Source of the DNA: Pseudomonas sp. GM84
GTDB taxonomy: Bacteria; Pseudomonadota; Gammaproteobacteria; Pseudomonadales; Pseudomonadaceae
DNA length: 50,075 nucleotides
Assembly (NCBI RefSeq): GCF_000282535.1
Contig: NZ_AKJC01000074.1
Location: forward strand, 1 to 50,075
Direction of reading: 5' to 3'
Part shown: positions 35,618-43,687 of the stretch, piece after piece
How the letters are laid out: each line of letters opens with the position of its first letter
Numbering within the stretch: the stretch's first letter is position 1
Made by a program: the position numbers and the translations under genes
Notes under the pieces: model-generated
Databases searched by the model: none
The model's input: only the letters and a program-made list of their open reading frames with translations
What the model was told of the DNA's origin: nothing

Positions 35618-36664
35618 CTAACCGAGCGAGGCCATGTCGATCACGAAGCGGTACTTCACGTCATTGCGCGTCATGCGTTCGAATGCCTGGTTGATGTCCT
35701 GGATGCGAATCATCTCGCAGTCCGGCAACACCCCATGCTCCGCGCAGAACGCCAGCAGCGCCTGGGTCTGCTCCAGGCCGCCGATCAATGAGCCGGCAAT
35801 CGAGCGGTTGTTGCGCGCCAGCAGCGCACCATGGATCGGCTCCAGGGGTTCCAGGGCCCCCACCAGCACCAGCGTGCCGTTGCGCCCCAGGAGCATCAGG
35901 TAGGGGTTGACGTTGTGCGTGCGCGGAATGGTGTCGAGGATCAGGTCGAAACCGTTGGCCGCTGCGGCCATCGCCTGCGCATCGTTGGACAGCAGCACCT
36001 GGTGGGCACCCAGCGCGCGAGCATCGTCGGCCTTGCCCGGCGAGGTGGTGATCACCGTGACCTGCGCGCCCAGGGCGACCGCCAGCTTGACGGCCATGTG
36101 CCCAAGGCCGCCCAGGCCAACCACCGCGACCCGGCTGCCCTGCCCCACCTGATACTGGCGCAAGGGCGACCAGACGGTAATGCCGGCGCACAGCAGCGGC
36201 CCGGCGTAGCGCATATCCAATGCCTCGGGCACGCGCAACACGAATTGCTCGCGCACGACGATGTGCTGCGCGTAGCCGCCATGGGTAATGTCGCCTGTCA
36301 CCCGGTCGCGGCCGTTGTACGTGGGGGTGGTGCCGTGCTGGCAGTGCGGCTCCTGGCCGTCTTCGCAGGCCGCGCAGTGCTGGCAGCTGTCGACCAGGCA
36401 ACCCACGGCCACACGGTCTCCCACCTTGTAGCGGCTCACGGCACTTCCGACCGCCGACACATGGCCGACGATCTCGTGGCCGGGCACGCAGGGGAACACG
36501 GTGCTGCCCCAGTCGTTGTGGGCAAAATGCATATCGGTATGGCAAACGCCGCAATAGGCGATGGTGATGGCCACATCGTCATCGCGCAGGGCGCGGCGCG
36601 CGATGCGAAGCGGGGTCAGGTCGGCGCGGGCTTCGGTGGCGCCGTAGCAGAGGCAATCGGTCAT
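35618..36664 (-). CDS. Zinc-dependent alcohol dehydrogenase (CAD/YahK type)
   Basis: A 348-residue medium-chain alcohol/aldehyde oxidoreductase. Catalytic zinc ligands are Cys38 in YCGVCHTD and His63-Glu64 in PGHEIVG. Structural zinc ligands are Cys94, 97, 100 and 108 (DSCQHCAACEDGQEPHC). The NAD(P) site GLGGLGHMAVK is near 185. ATG 36664 is chosen because GGAG lies 8 nt upstream; the GTG at 36673 overlaps that site. It is the third gene after the LuxE-like and LuxC-like genes, 18 bp from the latter, so it should interconvert the aldehyde made or used by LuxC with an alcohol. Direction cannot be told from sequence. Confidence 0.92.
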   Translation of the reverse strand: MTDCLCYGATEARADLTPLRIARRALRDDDVAITIAYCGVCHTDMHFAHNDWGSTVFPCVPGHEIVGHVSAVGSAVSRYKVGDRVAVGCLVDSCQHCAACEDGQEPHCQHGTTPTYNGRDRVTGDITHGGYAQHIVVREQFVLRVPEALDMRYAGPLLCAGITVWSPLRQYQVGQGSRVAVVGLGGLGHMAVKLAVALGAQVTVITTSPGKADDARALGAHQVLLSNDAQAMAAAANGFDLILDTIPRTHNVNPYLMLLGRNGTLVLVGALEPLEPIHGALLARNNRSIAGSLIGGLEQTQALLAFCAEHGVLPDCEMIRIQDINQAFERMTRNDVKYRFVIDMASLG

Positions 36665-36682
36665 GCAGCTCACTCCTTTGGT

Positions 36683-38140
36683 TCAGATCGATGGGCGCAA
36701 CCAGGGGGCTGGCGTGGTTTCTGGCGAGGCAATCTGGTTCGAGACCCACTTGCCCATGCGCCGCAGCGGCTCGATGGCGTCCTGGGGCGCCGCAAACTTC
36801 ATGGCAGCTGCATAGCCCAGCGAAACGATGCGCTGGGCGCCATGGAGCGGCAGCACGTCCTTGAGTTCGTCCTTGATGCTTTCGGGGTACACACCGACGG
36901 TCTGGGTGTAGGCATCGACGGCGTCGAGCATGTCGTCGAGGCAGTCGACCGGCACCAGGTTGGCCGTGCGGTCGTCGAGCAGCGTCGAGAACGGTACTGC
37001 CTCGGGCAGTTGCGAACAGATGATCGCGCCCTCGCCGGACTGACCGCCGATGACCTTGTACCACTCGTCATCCAAGCGCAGCGCATCGACATGCGCCTTG
37101 AGGTTCTGGTCATAGCGCTTGGGTGCGGTGCTGAGGCTGTTGGGCAAGCCCAGCATCGCGTCATACACGTAGCCACCGAACGTGTTCAGCTTCTCCAGGC
37201 CCTGTTCGTCAGTACCCGACTGCACATAGACGGTACGGGCGCAGACACAACCTTTCTGGTTGATCGCCCCGATATCCGAGGCCAGGCGCACCGCCGCCTC
37301 GCGCATGTTCGCCTCGCTGTCGAAAACGCCCTGGCCGATGATGCTGGCACTGCGCTTGGGGTCCAGGGAGATCAGTTCGAGGCCCGGCTGAATGTACCGG
37401 GTGACATGCTTGATGGAGGCAAAACCGCCCCAGGCAACGATCTTCTCCAGGTTCTGCGGCTGGTACAGGCGCTCCTCGAACGCCTGGTCACCGCCTTTCC
37501 AGTAGGCGACGCTGAGGTGGCGCGTGAGCGGATGGTCAGGCGCCATGTCGACCATGGTGCGGGCGATGGCCGCCGCAGTGAACGGGTCGTTGGAGGGGGC
37601 TTTGATGATGGCGTCGCTGCGCAGCACCATGTTGCGGATGATGGTCCACAACGACAGCGCCACGGCATTGCCGGCGACGATGTGCAAGGTGCGCGCGCCG
37701 AAGCAGCGCACTTCCAGCTCGGTGCCATCGAGCAACTGCTGCCTGACCCAGCCCTCGAGGTACTTGATGCCCACCGAGCTTTCAACCATCTCGCTGATCA
37801 CGTCACGCCGCAGCAGGTTCTGCAGGCCCATGTAGGAGGCCTTGACGATGGTCGGGGTGGTTGGTGCGGTCAGGTAGGAGAGCTCGCAGGCCTCCTGCAG
37901 GTAGGGGTTCTTGTCGAGTGTCAGGCGCTCACCGAGGGCAACGGCATAGTCGAGGATATCGTCGAAACTCAGCCGGTACAGGTCGGCCAGTTTCGTCGGG
38001 TTGCCCAGTGGCAAGCGGTCGATGTAGCGGTTGGCATCGGGTGTGCGGAACGTCAGGTCGCCGCCCCGGCCACCGACTTCGATCAGGTTGTCGGTGATGA
38101 CTTCGCCGCGCAGGATCATGGGTGCGATTGGATGGGACAT
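36683..38140 (-). CDS. LuxC-like acyl-CoA reductase
   Basis: A 485-residue member of the LuxC family (aldehyde-dehydrogenase-like fatty acyl reductases). The segment NQKGCVCARTVYV holds the candidate nucleophile Cys298 (or Cys300), and the nucleotide-binding region includes IVAGNAVALSLWT and IIKAPSNDPFTA near 155-190. In luminous bacteria LuxC takes an acyl group from LuxE and reduces it with NADPH to a fatty aldehyde. Here no luciferase genes are present, but a LuxE-like gene ends 4 bp upstream and an alcohol dehydrogenase follows. It may reduce an acyl-CoA to aldehyde or run backwards to oxidise aldehyde to acyl-CoA. Confidence 0.85.
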   Translation of the reverse strand: MSHPIAPMILRGEVITDNLIEVGGRGGDLTFRTPDANRYIDRLPLGNPTKLADLYRLSFDDILDYAVALGERLTLDKNPYLQEACELSYLTAPTTPTIVKASYMGLQNLLRRDVISEMVESSVGIKYLEGWVRQQLLDGTELEVRCFGARTLHIVAGNAVALSLWTIIRNMVLRSDAIIKAPSNDPFTAAAIARTMVDMAPDHPLTRHLSVAYWKGGDQAFEERLYQPQNLEKIVAWGGFASIKHVTRYIQPGLELISLDPKRSASIIGQGVFDSEANMREAAVRLASDIGAINQKGCVCARTVYVQSGTDEQGLEKLNTFGGYVYDAMLGLPNSLSTAPKRYDQNLKAHVDALRLDDEWYKVIGGQSGEGAIICSQLPEAVPFSTLLDDRTANLVPVDCLDDMLDAVDAYTQTVGVYPESIKDELKDVLPLHGAQRIVSLGYAAAMKFAAPQDAIEPLRRMGKWVSNQIASPETTPAPWLRPSI

Positions 38141-38143
38141 GGC

Positions 38144-39574
38144 TCAAAGCTCCAGGGTATTGAGGAAGTCCATCGCCTCGCGATGGGATTGTTCGGAGGC
38201 AGCGCAGGTGATCTTGTCGTCGCCTCCGTGCTTGTCGCTGTAGCGCTGGATCGGCTCTGCCACATAGCGACTCGGCCGGCCACAGGCGCAGGGCTTGTCC
38301 CACTCGACGGTGATTTCGTCGCCCGTGATAAAGCCACCCCAGCGCAGGTCGGCGCCCAGGTCGAAGAACGCTGCCCGCCCTGTCTGGCGGCCTCGGCGAG
38401 GCAACGGCTCACCGCTTTGCGGGTCGAGCACGAAGGGAATTGCGGTGTGCGAGAAGTGGTAGTGGCCGTGCTCGCAGAGCGCATGCGAGCCGCTGGGCGT
38501 TTCCGACATGGCATAGGTTTCGAAGATCTTTCGCGCACCGGTGAAGCGCAGCACCTCCTCGCGCCAGCCCTCAGGCTGAACCACGCCCTTGGCGCCACCT
38601 GTGGTGGCAATGAACGAATCGGGGTGGAACACCCCTTCCAGCCCCCGCTCCAGCCCCGCCTTGGCCATGTTGTGCAACAGGTTCCAGGTGCCGCCGATGT
38701 AGACCACCTTGCCCTTGAGGCGGGCGGTCATGTCGGCGAAGAAGTCCGCCAGGTAGCTGGGCATGTCGGCCTGCAACTGGTCGAAGTCTTTTTTCTTGGC
38801 CATCAGTTCGGGGCTGATCACCAGGCGGTCCAAGGTGCCTTTGGCATGGGCCGCGCGCACTTTGGCGCCCAGGTGCAGCACATCGCTGGAGAGCGTGGCG
38901 GGATAGGCCGGGTGGAAATGGTCCAGGCTTGGCAGCACGGCCTTCATGATCGCCAGGTTGCCGCGCATGTGGCTGAGGTAGCCCTTGCGGTAGTAGGGGT
39001 ACACCGAATGCATGTCCGGCACGGGTGATTGCGGGCCTTCCATGCGCCAGGCATACAGCCTTCGGACCTGCACCGCCTTTTCGAACTCGCGGTTGCTCAG
39101 CGGCAGGAACGACAACGTGCCAGAGGTCCCGGAGGTATGGCTGATGCACAGTTGCGGCACCGCCTCGTCCATGGTTTCGAACCACTCGTCCAGGCCTTGG
39201 CAGCCGCTGACATCGGCCGCCTCGATGGCTTGGGCAGTCTCGGCGGTGACCAGCTTGCACAGCCACCGGTTGATCGCCGCGAAGTTGTTCTTCTCCAGCA
39301 ACGACGGCGGATAGGACTTGAACACCGTGTGTTCGAACAGCAGCGGCACCAGGTCTTCGATCCGCTCGATCTTCTCGACGCCTTCGGCATCGGCGAGTTT
39401 CTTGAGTACCGGGATACTGTCACGCATCTGGGCAAAACGCCGTTGGGCAGCGGCGAGCTGCAAGGCGTCGATGTCTTCGCGCGGCAACTGGTTCCAGTGC
39501 TGGCAGGAGTGCTCGACCAACGCCACGGGGTCGGTGAGCAGCAGCTCGACCTTGTCTTCGATTGTTCTTGTCAT
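38144..39574 (-). CDS. LuxE-like acyl-protein synthetase (adenylate-forming)
   Basis: A 476-residue adenylating enzyme of the LuxE branch, longer than luminous LuxE proteins of about 370 residues. The phosphate-binding motif SHTSGTSG lies at residues 145-152, followed by FETYAMSET near 345 as the ATP-adenine motif. A cysteine-rich PCACGRPSRY lies near 430. It should activate a carboxylic acid as acyl-AMP and pass it to itself or to the partner LuxC. It is the first gene of the LuxE-LuxC-alcohol dehydrogenase operon. Free acid to aldehyde to alcohol is the family reaction order; a catabolic salvage role is the alternative. Confidence 0.85.
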   Translation of the reverse strand: MTRTIEDKVELLLTDPVALVEHSCQHWNQLPREDIDALQLAAAQRRFAQMRDSIPVLKKLADAEGVEKIERIEDLVPLLFEHTVFKSYPPSLLEKNNFAAINRWLCKLVTAETAQAIEAADVSGCQGLDEWFETMDEAVPQLCISHTSGTSGTLSFLPLSNREFEKAVQVRRLYAWRMEGPQSPVPDMHSVYPYYRKGYLSHMRGNLAIMKAVLPSLDHFHPAYPATLSSDVLHLGAKVRAAHAKGTLDRLVISPELMAKKKDFDQLQADMPSYLADFFADMTARLKGKVVYIGGTWNLLHNMAKAGLERGLEGVFHPDSFIATTGGAKGVVQPEGWREEVLRFTGARKIFETYAMSETPSGSHALCEHGHYHFSHTAIPFVLDPQSGEPLPRRGRQTGRAAFFDLGADLRWGGFITGDEITVEWDKPCACGRPSRYVAEPIQRYSDKHGGDDKITCAASEQSHREAMDFLNTLEL

Positions 39575-39600
39575 GTGCAGGGAAGCTCCTGGCTCTTACC

Positions 39601-39647
39601 CGTTTCGCCCATCGCGCGAAACGCCGGTTGTCCGGGGCTGGACAACC
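39601..39647. promoter_or_regulatory. Two inverted repeats in the luxE-like leader
   Basis: CGTTTCGC-N7-GCGAAACG (39601-39623) and GGTTGTCC-GGGGCT-GGACAACC (39626-39647) are two perfect 8-bp inverted repeats side by side, 27-73 bp upstream of the luxE-like start. They could be operators for the TetR regulator encoded next door, or leader hairpins. No similar pair is seen elsewhere in the window. Confidence 0.45.
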
Positions 39648-39669
39648 TTCTTGGCAAGGCCAGTGTAGG

Positions 39670-39706
39670 GCTAGAAAGGGCAAAATCATTTCCGCGTTCC
39701 ACCCCT
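39670..39706 (-). promoter_or_regulatory. Weak MalT-like candidate promoter of the luxE operon
   Basis: On the minus strand GCAGGGGTGG (box 39699-39706) is followed after exactly 23 bp by TCTAGC (39670-39675), resembling the TCTACT of the best sites. There is no upstream C-run, so this is a weak member. The rest of the 199-bp gap between the TetR gene and the luxE-like gene has no gene. Confidence 0.25.
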
Positions 39707-39773
39707 GCACAACAGATCGTAACTAGCTGATTTAAAAGTCCTTTTTATCAATCAGCGGCCCTTCGCAAGCACG

Positions 39774-40499
39774 TTACTCCGGGTCTTTGGTGGTCAGCAG
39801 CGCATGCAGCATGCGCGCGAGCAAACGCACCGTGTCGCCCTCGAGCAGGTAGTGCGGGCGGTCGATCACCAACGCCCGTGGCAAGGCGGTCACGGCCTGG
39901 TAAGCCAGGTAGCCGGCCTTCTCGCGGTCTGCGACCAACACTTCGTCACTGAAGCGCTCCACCAGTGCCGGTATCACCATGGCCGTCCAGAACTGCTCCG
40001 GCTTGACGACCTCAAGGCGTACCAACTCGCCATAGAAGGCCGTCTTGATGCTCAGTTGCGAATCAAGTTGCAGCCAGCGGTGCAAGGCCGCCAGCCCTGT
40101 CACCAGGACCATCTCGATCCCGTCGTAGAGCGTGGCCGAGGCGGGTAGCGCGCGGATGTTGGCAATCACCTCCAACCGGGCCGCTGCGCGATAGTCGTCG
40201 AAGATGGCGGCGACCAGGGCGTCGATAGTGGGGAAGTATTCGTAGATGGAACTGGTCGCCACCCCCGAGCGGTCGCTGAGGTGGTAGATCGTCAACGCCT
40301 CCCGCCCCTCCCGCTCGAGGATGTCGCGGCCGGCTTTCTTGAGCGCGTCGACCAATGCGACCGAGCGCGCCTGCCTGGGCTGCTTGCGCGGCCTGGCAGG
40401 CAACGCCACGTGCAGGACATTGTCCCGCACGGCGTGGTCGAGCGACGGCTTCGCTACCCTGCCCTCGTGGTGAAGCGGCACCTCGCTGCGATGGCCCAT
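39774..40499 (-). CDS. TetR-family transcriptional regulator
   Basis: A 241-residue regulator with an N-terminal TetR helix-turn-helix (GREALTIYHLSDRSGVATSS and YEYFPTIDALVAAIF, about residues 48-88) and a larger C-terminal ligand domain. A start at ATG 40499 gives a 35-residue basic leader before the domain; a later start is possible. It is the last gene of the operon Ycf48-like, RND, dehydrogenase, alkylsulfatase, TetR, 13 bp after the sulfatase stop. Candidate operators are the inverted repeats at 39601-39647 and 35533-35551. The ligand is unknown; an acyl-CoA is common for such regulators. Confidence 0.88.
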   Translation of the reverse strand: MGHRSEVPLHHEGRVAKPSLDHAVRDNVLHVALPARPRKQPRQARSVALVDALKKAGRDILEREGREALTIYHLSDRSGVATSSIYEYFPTIDALVAAIFDDYRAAARLEVIANIRALPASATLYDGIEMVLVTGLAALHRWLQLDSQLSIKTAFYGELVRLEVVKPEQFWTAMVIPALVERFSDEVLVADREKAGYLAYQAVTALPRALVIDRPHYLLEGDTVRLLARMLHALLTTKDPE

Positions 40500-40512
40500 T
40501 ACACGCGAGCCC

Positions 40513-42486
40513 TCACGGGGTGACGATATTGAAGTTCGGCACGAAGCTGCCGAGCATGCCGAGCAGTGCCGTGAAGCGGGAGGCATCGCCCTGCAGCTTG
40601 ATGTCGCCTTGCTTGATCGCCGTGGCGAAGTCGAGTTCACGCAGGTTGATGCGGTCCAGTACCGCCTTGCTCATCTGCACCTGTACGTCTGGCTTGGCAT
40701 GGCTGCTGTTCTCGCGGTAGGTGAGCACGCCGTTGCGCAGGGTCAGCGCAAAGCGCTGCTGAAGGTCATCGAAGTTCCAGTCCAGGGTCATGTCGTGCCC
40801 CTGGGCCTTGTCCGAATCCAGGCGCACGGCCAGCAGGTCGAGGAACATGGCGGGCGTGGCGGCGCGAACCAGATCGGCAACGGCCTTGCCGGACTGCGTT
40901 GGCGCACCGTTGCGCAATTCCATCGCGCCGACCAGGTACATGTTGCGCCAGGTGGCCGACTCGCTGCGGTAGCCCAACTGTTCCAGGGCATCGGCCTGGG
41001 CATGGCGGGCGGCCTGGTTGTCGGGTTCGGCGAACACCAGGTGATTACCCAGTTGCACGGCCCAACGGTAGTCACCCTGCTGCATCGCCGTTTGCATCAG
41101 CTGCAAGACCTTGTCGGCGCCCCCCAGTGCCTGGACGTACTGCTTGCCGGCCTGCTCCGGGGTCAGCGGGTCGAGGTTCGCCGGGTTGCCATCGTAGAAG
41201 CCCAGGTAGCGCTGGTAGACGGCGCGCGTGTTGAAGCTCAGGGTGCCGTAGTAGCCGCGGGTATACCACTTCTGGTCAAGGTCGCCGGGCAGGCGCTTGA
41301 CGGCGTCGGCGATCTCCGCAGGCGTCAGGCCCTGGTTCAGCAGGTGCAGGGTACGGTCGTTGATGAACGCGTACATGTCGCGCTGGTCGGCCAGCAGCGT
41401 ACTGATGGCGCTCGCCCCCCAGGTGGGCCAGCTGTGCTGGACGAACATCACCTCGGACTTGTCGCCGTAGCGCACCAGGCTGTCGTCGAGAAAACGCGAC
41501 CAGGCCTTGGCGTCACGCACCTCCGCGCCACGCGGGGTGAGGATGTTGTGCATCATCATCACGGCATTCTCCGCCATGCCCAGTGCCTTGAACTGGGGCA
41601 GGTAGAGGTTCATTTCCGAGGGTGCCTCGGTGCCTGGCGTCAGTTGGAACTCGACCTGCACCCCGGCAATGTCGTGGGTCTCAAGCGGCTTGGTGATCAG
41701 GTCGGTCGGGGCAATCAGGCTGATGGTGCCGCCCACCGGCACCCCCTTGCCCAAGCCCGCGTCCAGTTGCCCGCGCTCGCCGCGCGGCAGGGTGCTGCCG
41801 CCCTGGTAGGTGCCACGGCGAAGCATCGCCGTACCGGCCAGGACGTTCTCGCTGATCGCATGCTCCATGAAACCGTCCGGTGCGTAGATCCGCACCTTGC
41901 CGGCCTTCACATCAGCCTCGTCGACCACCCCGCGCACGCCACCGAAGTGGTCGAGGTGGCTGTGGGAGTAGATGACCGCGACCACCGGCTTGCGTGGACG
42001 GTGCTGGTAATACAGCGTCAACGCTGCCTTGGCGGTCTCGGTGGCGAACAACGGGTCGATGATGACCAGCCCGTCCTTGCCCTCGATGATCGTCATGTTC
42101 GCCAGGTCCAGGCCGCGCACCTGGTAAAGCCCTTCTGCCACCTGGTACAGGCCCGCGTTGGCATTGAGCTGGGCCATTCGCCACAGGCTCGGGTTGACCG
42201 AGTCTGGCGCCTGGTCCTGCTTGAGGAAATCGTACTGGTGGGTGTTCCATACCACCGTGCCTTGCGCGTTGAGTACCTCGCCTTCGAAGGCCGCCACCAG
42301 GCCGCGGCGAGCAGCGTCGTACTCGCTGCGCTGCGCGAAGGGCAGTTGCTTGAGCACGGCCTGGTTGGCGTTGGCGGTATCAAGGCTGGCGGCCTTGGCC
42401 GCGTCAGGGGTTTCAGGCGCCTTGGCCATGGCCTGGGTCGTGACCAGTGAGAGCGCGGCAAGCAGGACAACAACAGAGGTTTGCAT
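40513..42486 (-). CDS. Secreted alkylsulfatase (SdsA/Pisa type metallo-beta-lactamase hydrolase)
   Basis: A 657-residue zinc hydrolase that splits sulfate from alkyl sulfate esters. A signal peptide covers about residues 1-21 (LVTTQAMA-KAP). The binuclear metal site HSHLDH is intact (His175, His177, Asp179, His180), with EMNLYLP and VQHSWPTWG supplying further ligands. A dimerisation domain follows (about 380-520) and then a C-terminal SCP-2-like substrate-binding domain (about 535-657). Domain order and length equal P. aeruginosa SdsA1. It lies between an acyl-CoA dehydrogenase and a TetR gene in one operon. Primary versus secondary sulfate preference cannot be read here. Confidence 0.9.
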   Translation of the reverse strand: MQTSVVVLLAALSLVTTQAMAKAPETPDAAKAASLDTANANQAVLKQLPFAQRSEYDAARRGLVAAFEGEVLNAQGTVVWNTHQYDFLKQDQAPDSVNPSLWRMAQLNANAGLYQVAEGLYQVRGLDLANMTIIEGKDGLVIIDPLFATETAKAALTLYYQHRPRKPVVAVIYSHSHLDHFGGVRGVVDEADVKAGKVRIYAPDGFMEHAISENVLAGTAMLRRGTYQGGSTLPRGERGQLDAGLGKGVPVGGTISLIAPTDLITKPLETHDIAGVQVEFQLTPGTEAPSEMNLYLPQFKALGMAENAVMMMHNILTPRGAEVRDAKAWSRFLDDSLVRYGDKSEVMFVQHSWPTWGASAISTLLADQRDMYAFINDRTLHLLNQGLTPAEIADAVKRLPGDLDQKWYTRGYYGTLSFNTRAVYQRYLGFYDGNPANLDPLTPEQAGKQYVQALGGADKVLQLMQTAMQQGDYRWAVQLGNHLVFAEPDNQAARHAQADALEQLGYRSESATWRNMYLVGAMELRNGAPTQSGKAVADLVRAATPAMFLDLLAVRLDSDKAQGHDMTLDWNFDDLQQRFALTLRNGVLTYRENSSHAKPDVQVQMSKAVLDRINLRELDFATAIKQGDIKLQGDASRFTALLGMLGSFVPNFNIVTP

Positions 42487-42503
42487 CGGAAGTTCCTTCA
42501 GTG

Positions 42504-43649
42504 TCAGAGGCTGCGGGCGATGATCAGCTTCTGGATGTGGCTGGTCCCTTCGTAGATCTTGGTCACGCGAACATCGCGGCAGTAACGCTCCACCGGGAAG
42601 TCATTGAGGTAGCCATAACCTCCATGGATCTGCAACGCACCGGAGCACACTTTCTCGGCCATCTCGCTGGCGAACAGCTTGGCCATGGAGGCTTCCTTGG
42701 CGCAGGGAACACCGGCCTCGCATAGACGCGCGGCATGGAGCATGAACTGCTGGGCGACTTCCAGCTCGGTGGCCATGTCGGCCAGGTCGAACGCCACGCC
42801 TTGCAGGTTGATGATCGGCGCGCCGTAGGCTTCGCGCGCCTTGGCGTAGCCCACCGCTGCTTCCAGTGCGGCGCGGGCGGTGCCGGTGGCGACCGCAGCG
42901 ATCGCCACCCGCCCCTCGGACAGCGAGCCCATCACGTTGCGATAGCCTGCCCCCGCTTCGCCCAGCAACTGGTCGACCGGTACACGGCATTGCTCCAGCT
43001 GAATCTGCGCCACATGCGCCGAGCACTGGCCCATCTTGTGCTCCACCCGGGCCACCACGTATCCGGGGTCCACGGTCGGGTCGACCATCAACAGGCTGCA
43101 TCCTTTCTTGCCCGCCGCTTTGTCGGTCACCGCCAGGACCAGGCCCAGGCCGGCTTCACTGCCATTGGAAATGAACTGTTTGCTGCCATTGACCACGTAG
43201 TGATCGCCCTCACGCCGGGCATGGGTACGAAATGCCGCCGTGTCCGAGCCGGCATGCGGCTCGGAAAGCAGGAAGGCACCGATGCGCTTGCCGCTGGCAA
43301 GGTCAGGCAGGTACTTGCGTTTCTGCGCTTCGGTCCCCAGGCGCGCGACGGTCATGCCCACCGAATTGTGCACATGGATCAAGGTGGCGAAGCCTGCGTC
43401 GGCGGCCGCGAATGCCTCGATGGCCAGGCAATAGTCGATGAAACTGGCCCCCGCACCGCCGTATTCCTCGGGAATCAACATGCCCAGAAAGCCCAGGGCA
43501 GCCACGGACTCCAGCTCGGCACGCGGCCAGGCACCCCTTCGGTCACGATCGGCCGCTGTCGGCGCCACCACTTCAGCGGCAACCTTGCGCGCCGAATCGC
43601 GGATCAGGACTTGCTGCTCATTGAGGAACACTGCATGGGTATCGCTCAT
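42504..43649 (-). CDS. Short/branched-chain-type acyl-CoA dehydrogenase (paralogue)
   Basis: A 381-residue acyl-CoA dehydrogenase with intact active-site motifs: LLSEPHAGSDTAAFRT, GSKQFISNGSEAG, LQIHGGYGYLNDFPVERY and YEGTSHIQ with catalytic Glu367. ATG 43649 has AAGGAAAG upstream; a longer frame to 43697 has no ribosome site. It is nearly co-linear with the dehydrogenase at 22292-23437 and clearly its paralogue. The difference is its operon: here it lies between an RND transporter gene (38 bp) and the alkylsulfatase gene (17 bp), so it may act on the product of that branch. Confidence 0.92.
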   Translation of the reverse strand: MSDTHAVFLNEQQVLIRDSARKVAAEVVAPTAADRDRRGAWPRAELESVAALGFLGMLIPEEYGGAGASFIDYCLAIEAFAAADAGFATLIHVHNSVGMTVARLGTEAQKRKYLPDLASGKRIGAFLLSEPHAGSDTAAFRTHARREGDHYVVNGSKQFISNGSEAGLGLVLAVTDKAAGKKGCSLLMVDPTVDPGYVVARVEHKMGQCSAHVAQIQLEQCRVPVDQLLGEAGAGYRNVMGSLSEGRVAIAAVATGTARAALEAAVGYAKAREAYGAPIINLQGVAFDLADMATELEVAQQFMLHAARLCEAGVPCAKEASMAKLFASEMAEKVCSGALQIHGGYGYLNDFPVERYCRDVRVTKIYEGTSHIQKLIIARSL

Positions 43650-43687
43650 CACGCTTTCCTTATCTATCAGGTACACACGGGCCGGCC

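Noticed and set aside
35831..39028. A very long open frame (1065 codons) on the plus strand
   Set aside because: It runs antisense to the alcohol dehydrogenase, LuxC-like and LuxE-like genes and has a low-complexity His/Gly/Asp/Ala-rich translation. It is an effect of high-GC codon bias on the opposite strand.
36683..39574. A bioluminescence (lux) operon
   Set aside because: LuxA, LuxB and LuxD homologues are absent, and the LuxE-like protein is about 100 residues longer than those of luminous bacteria.
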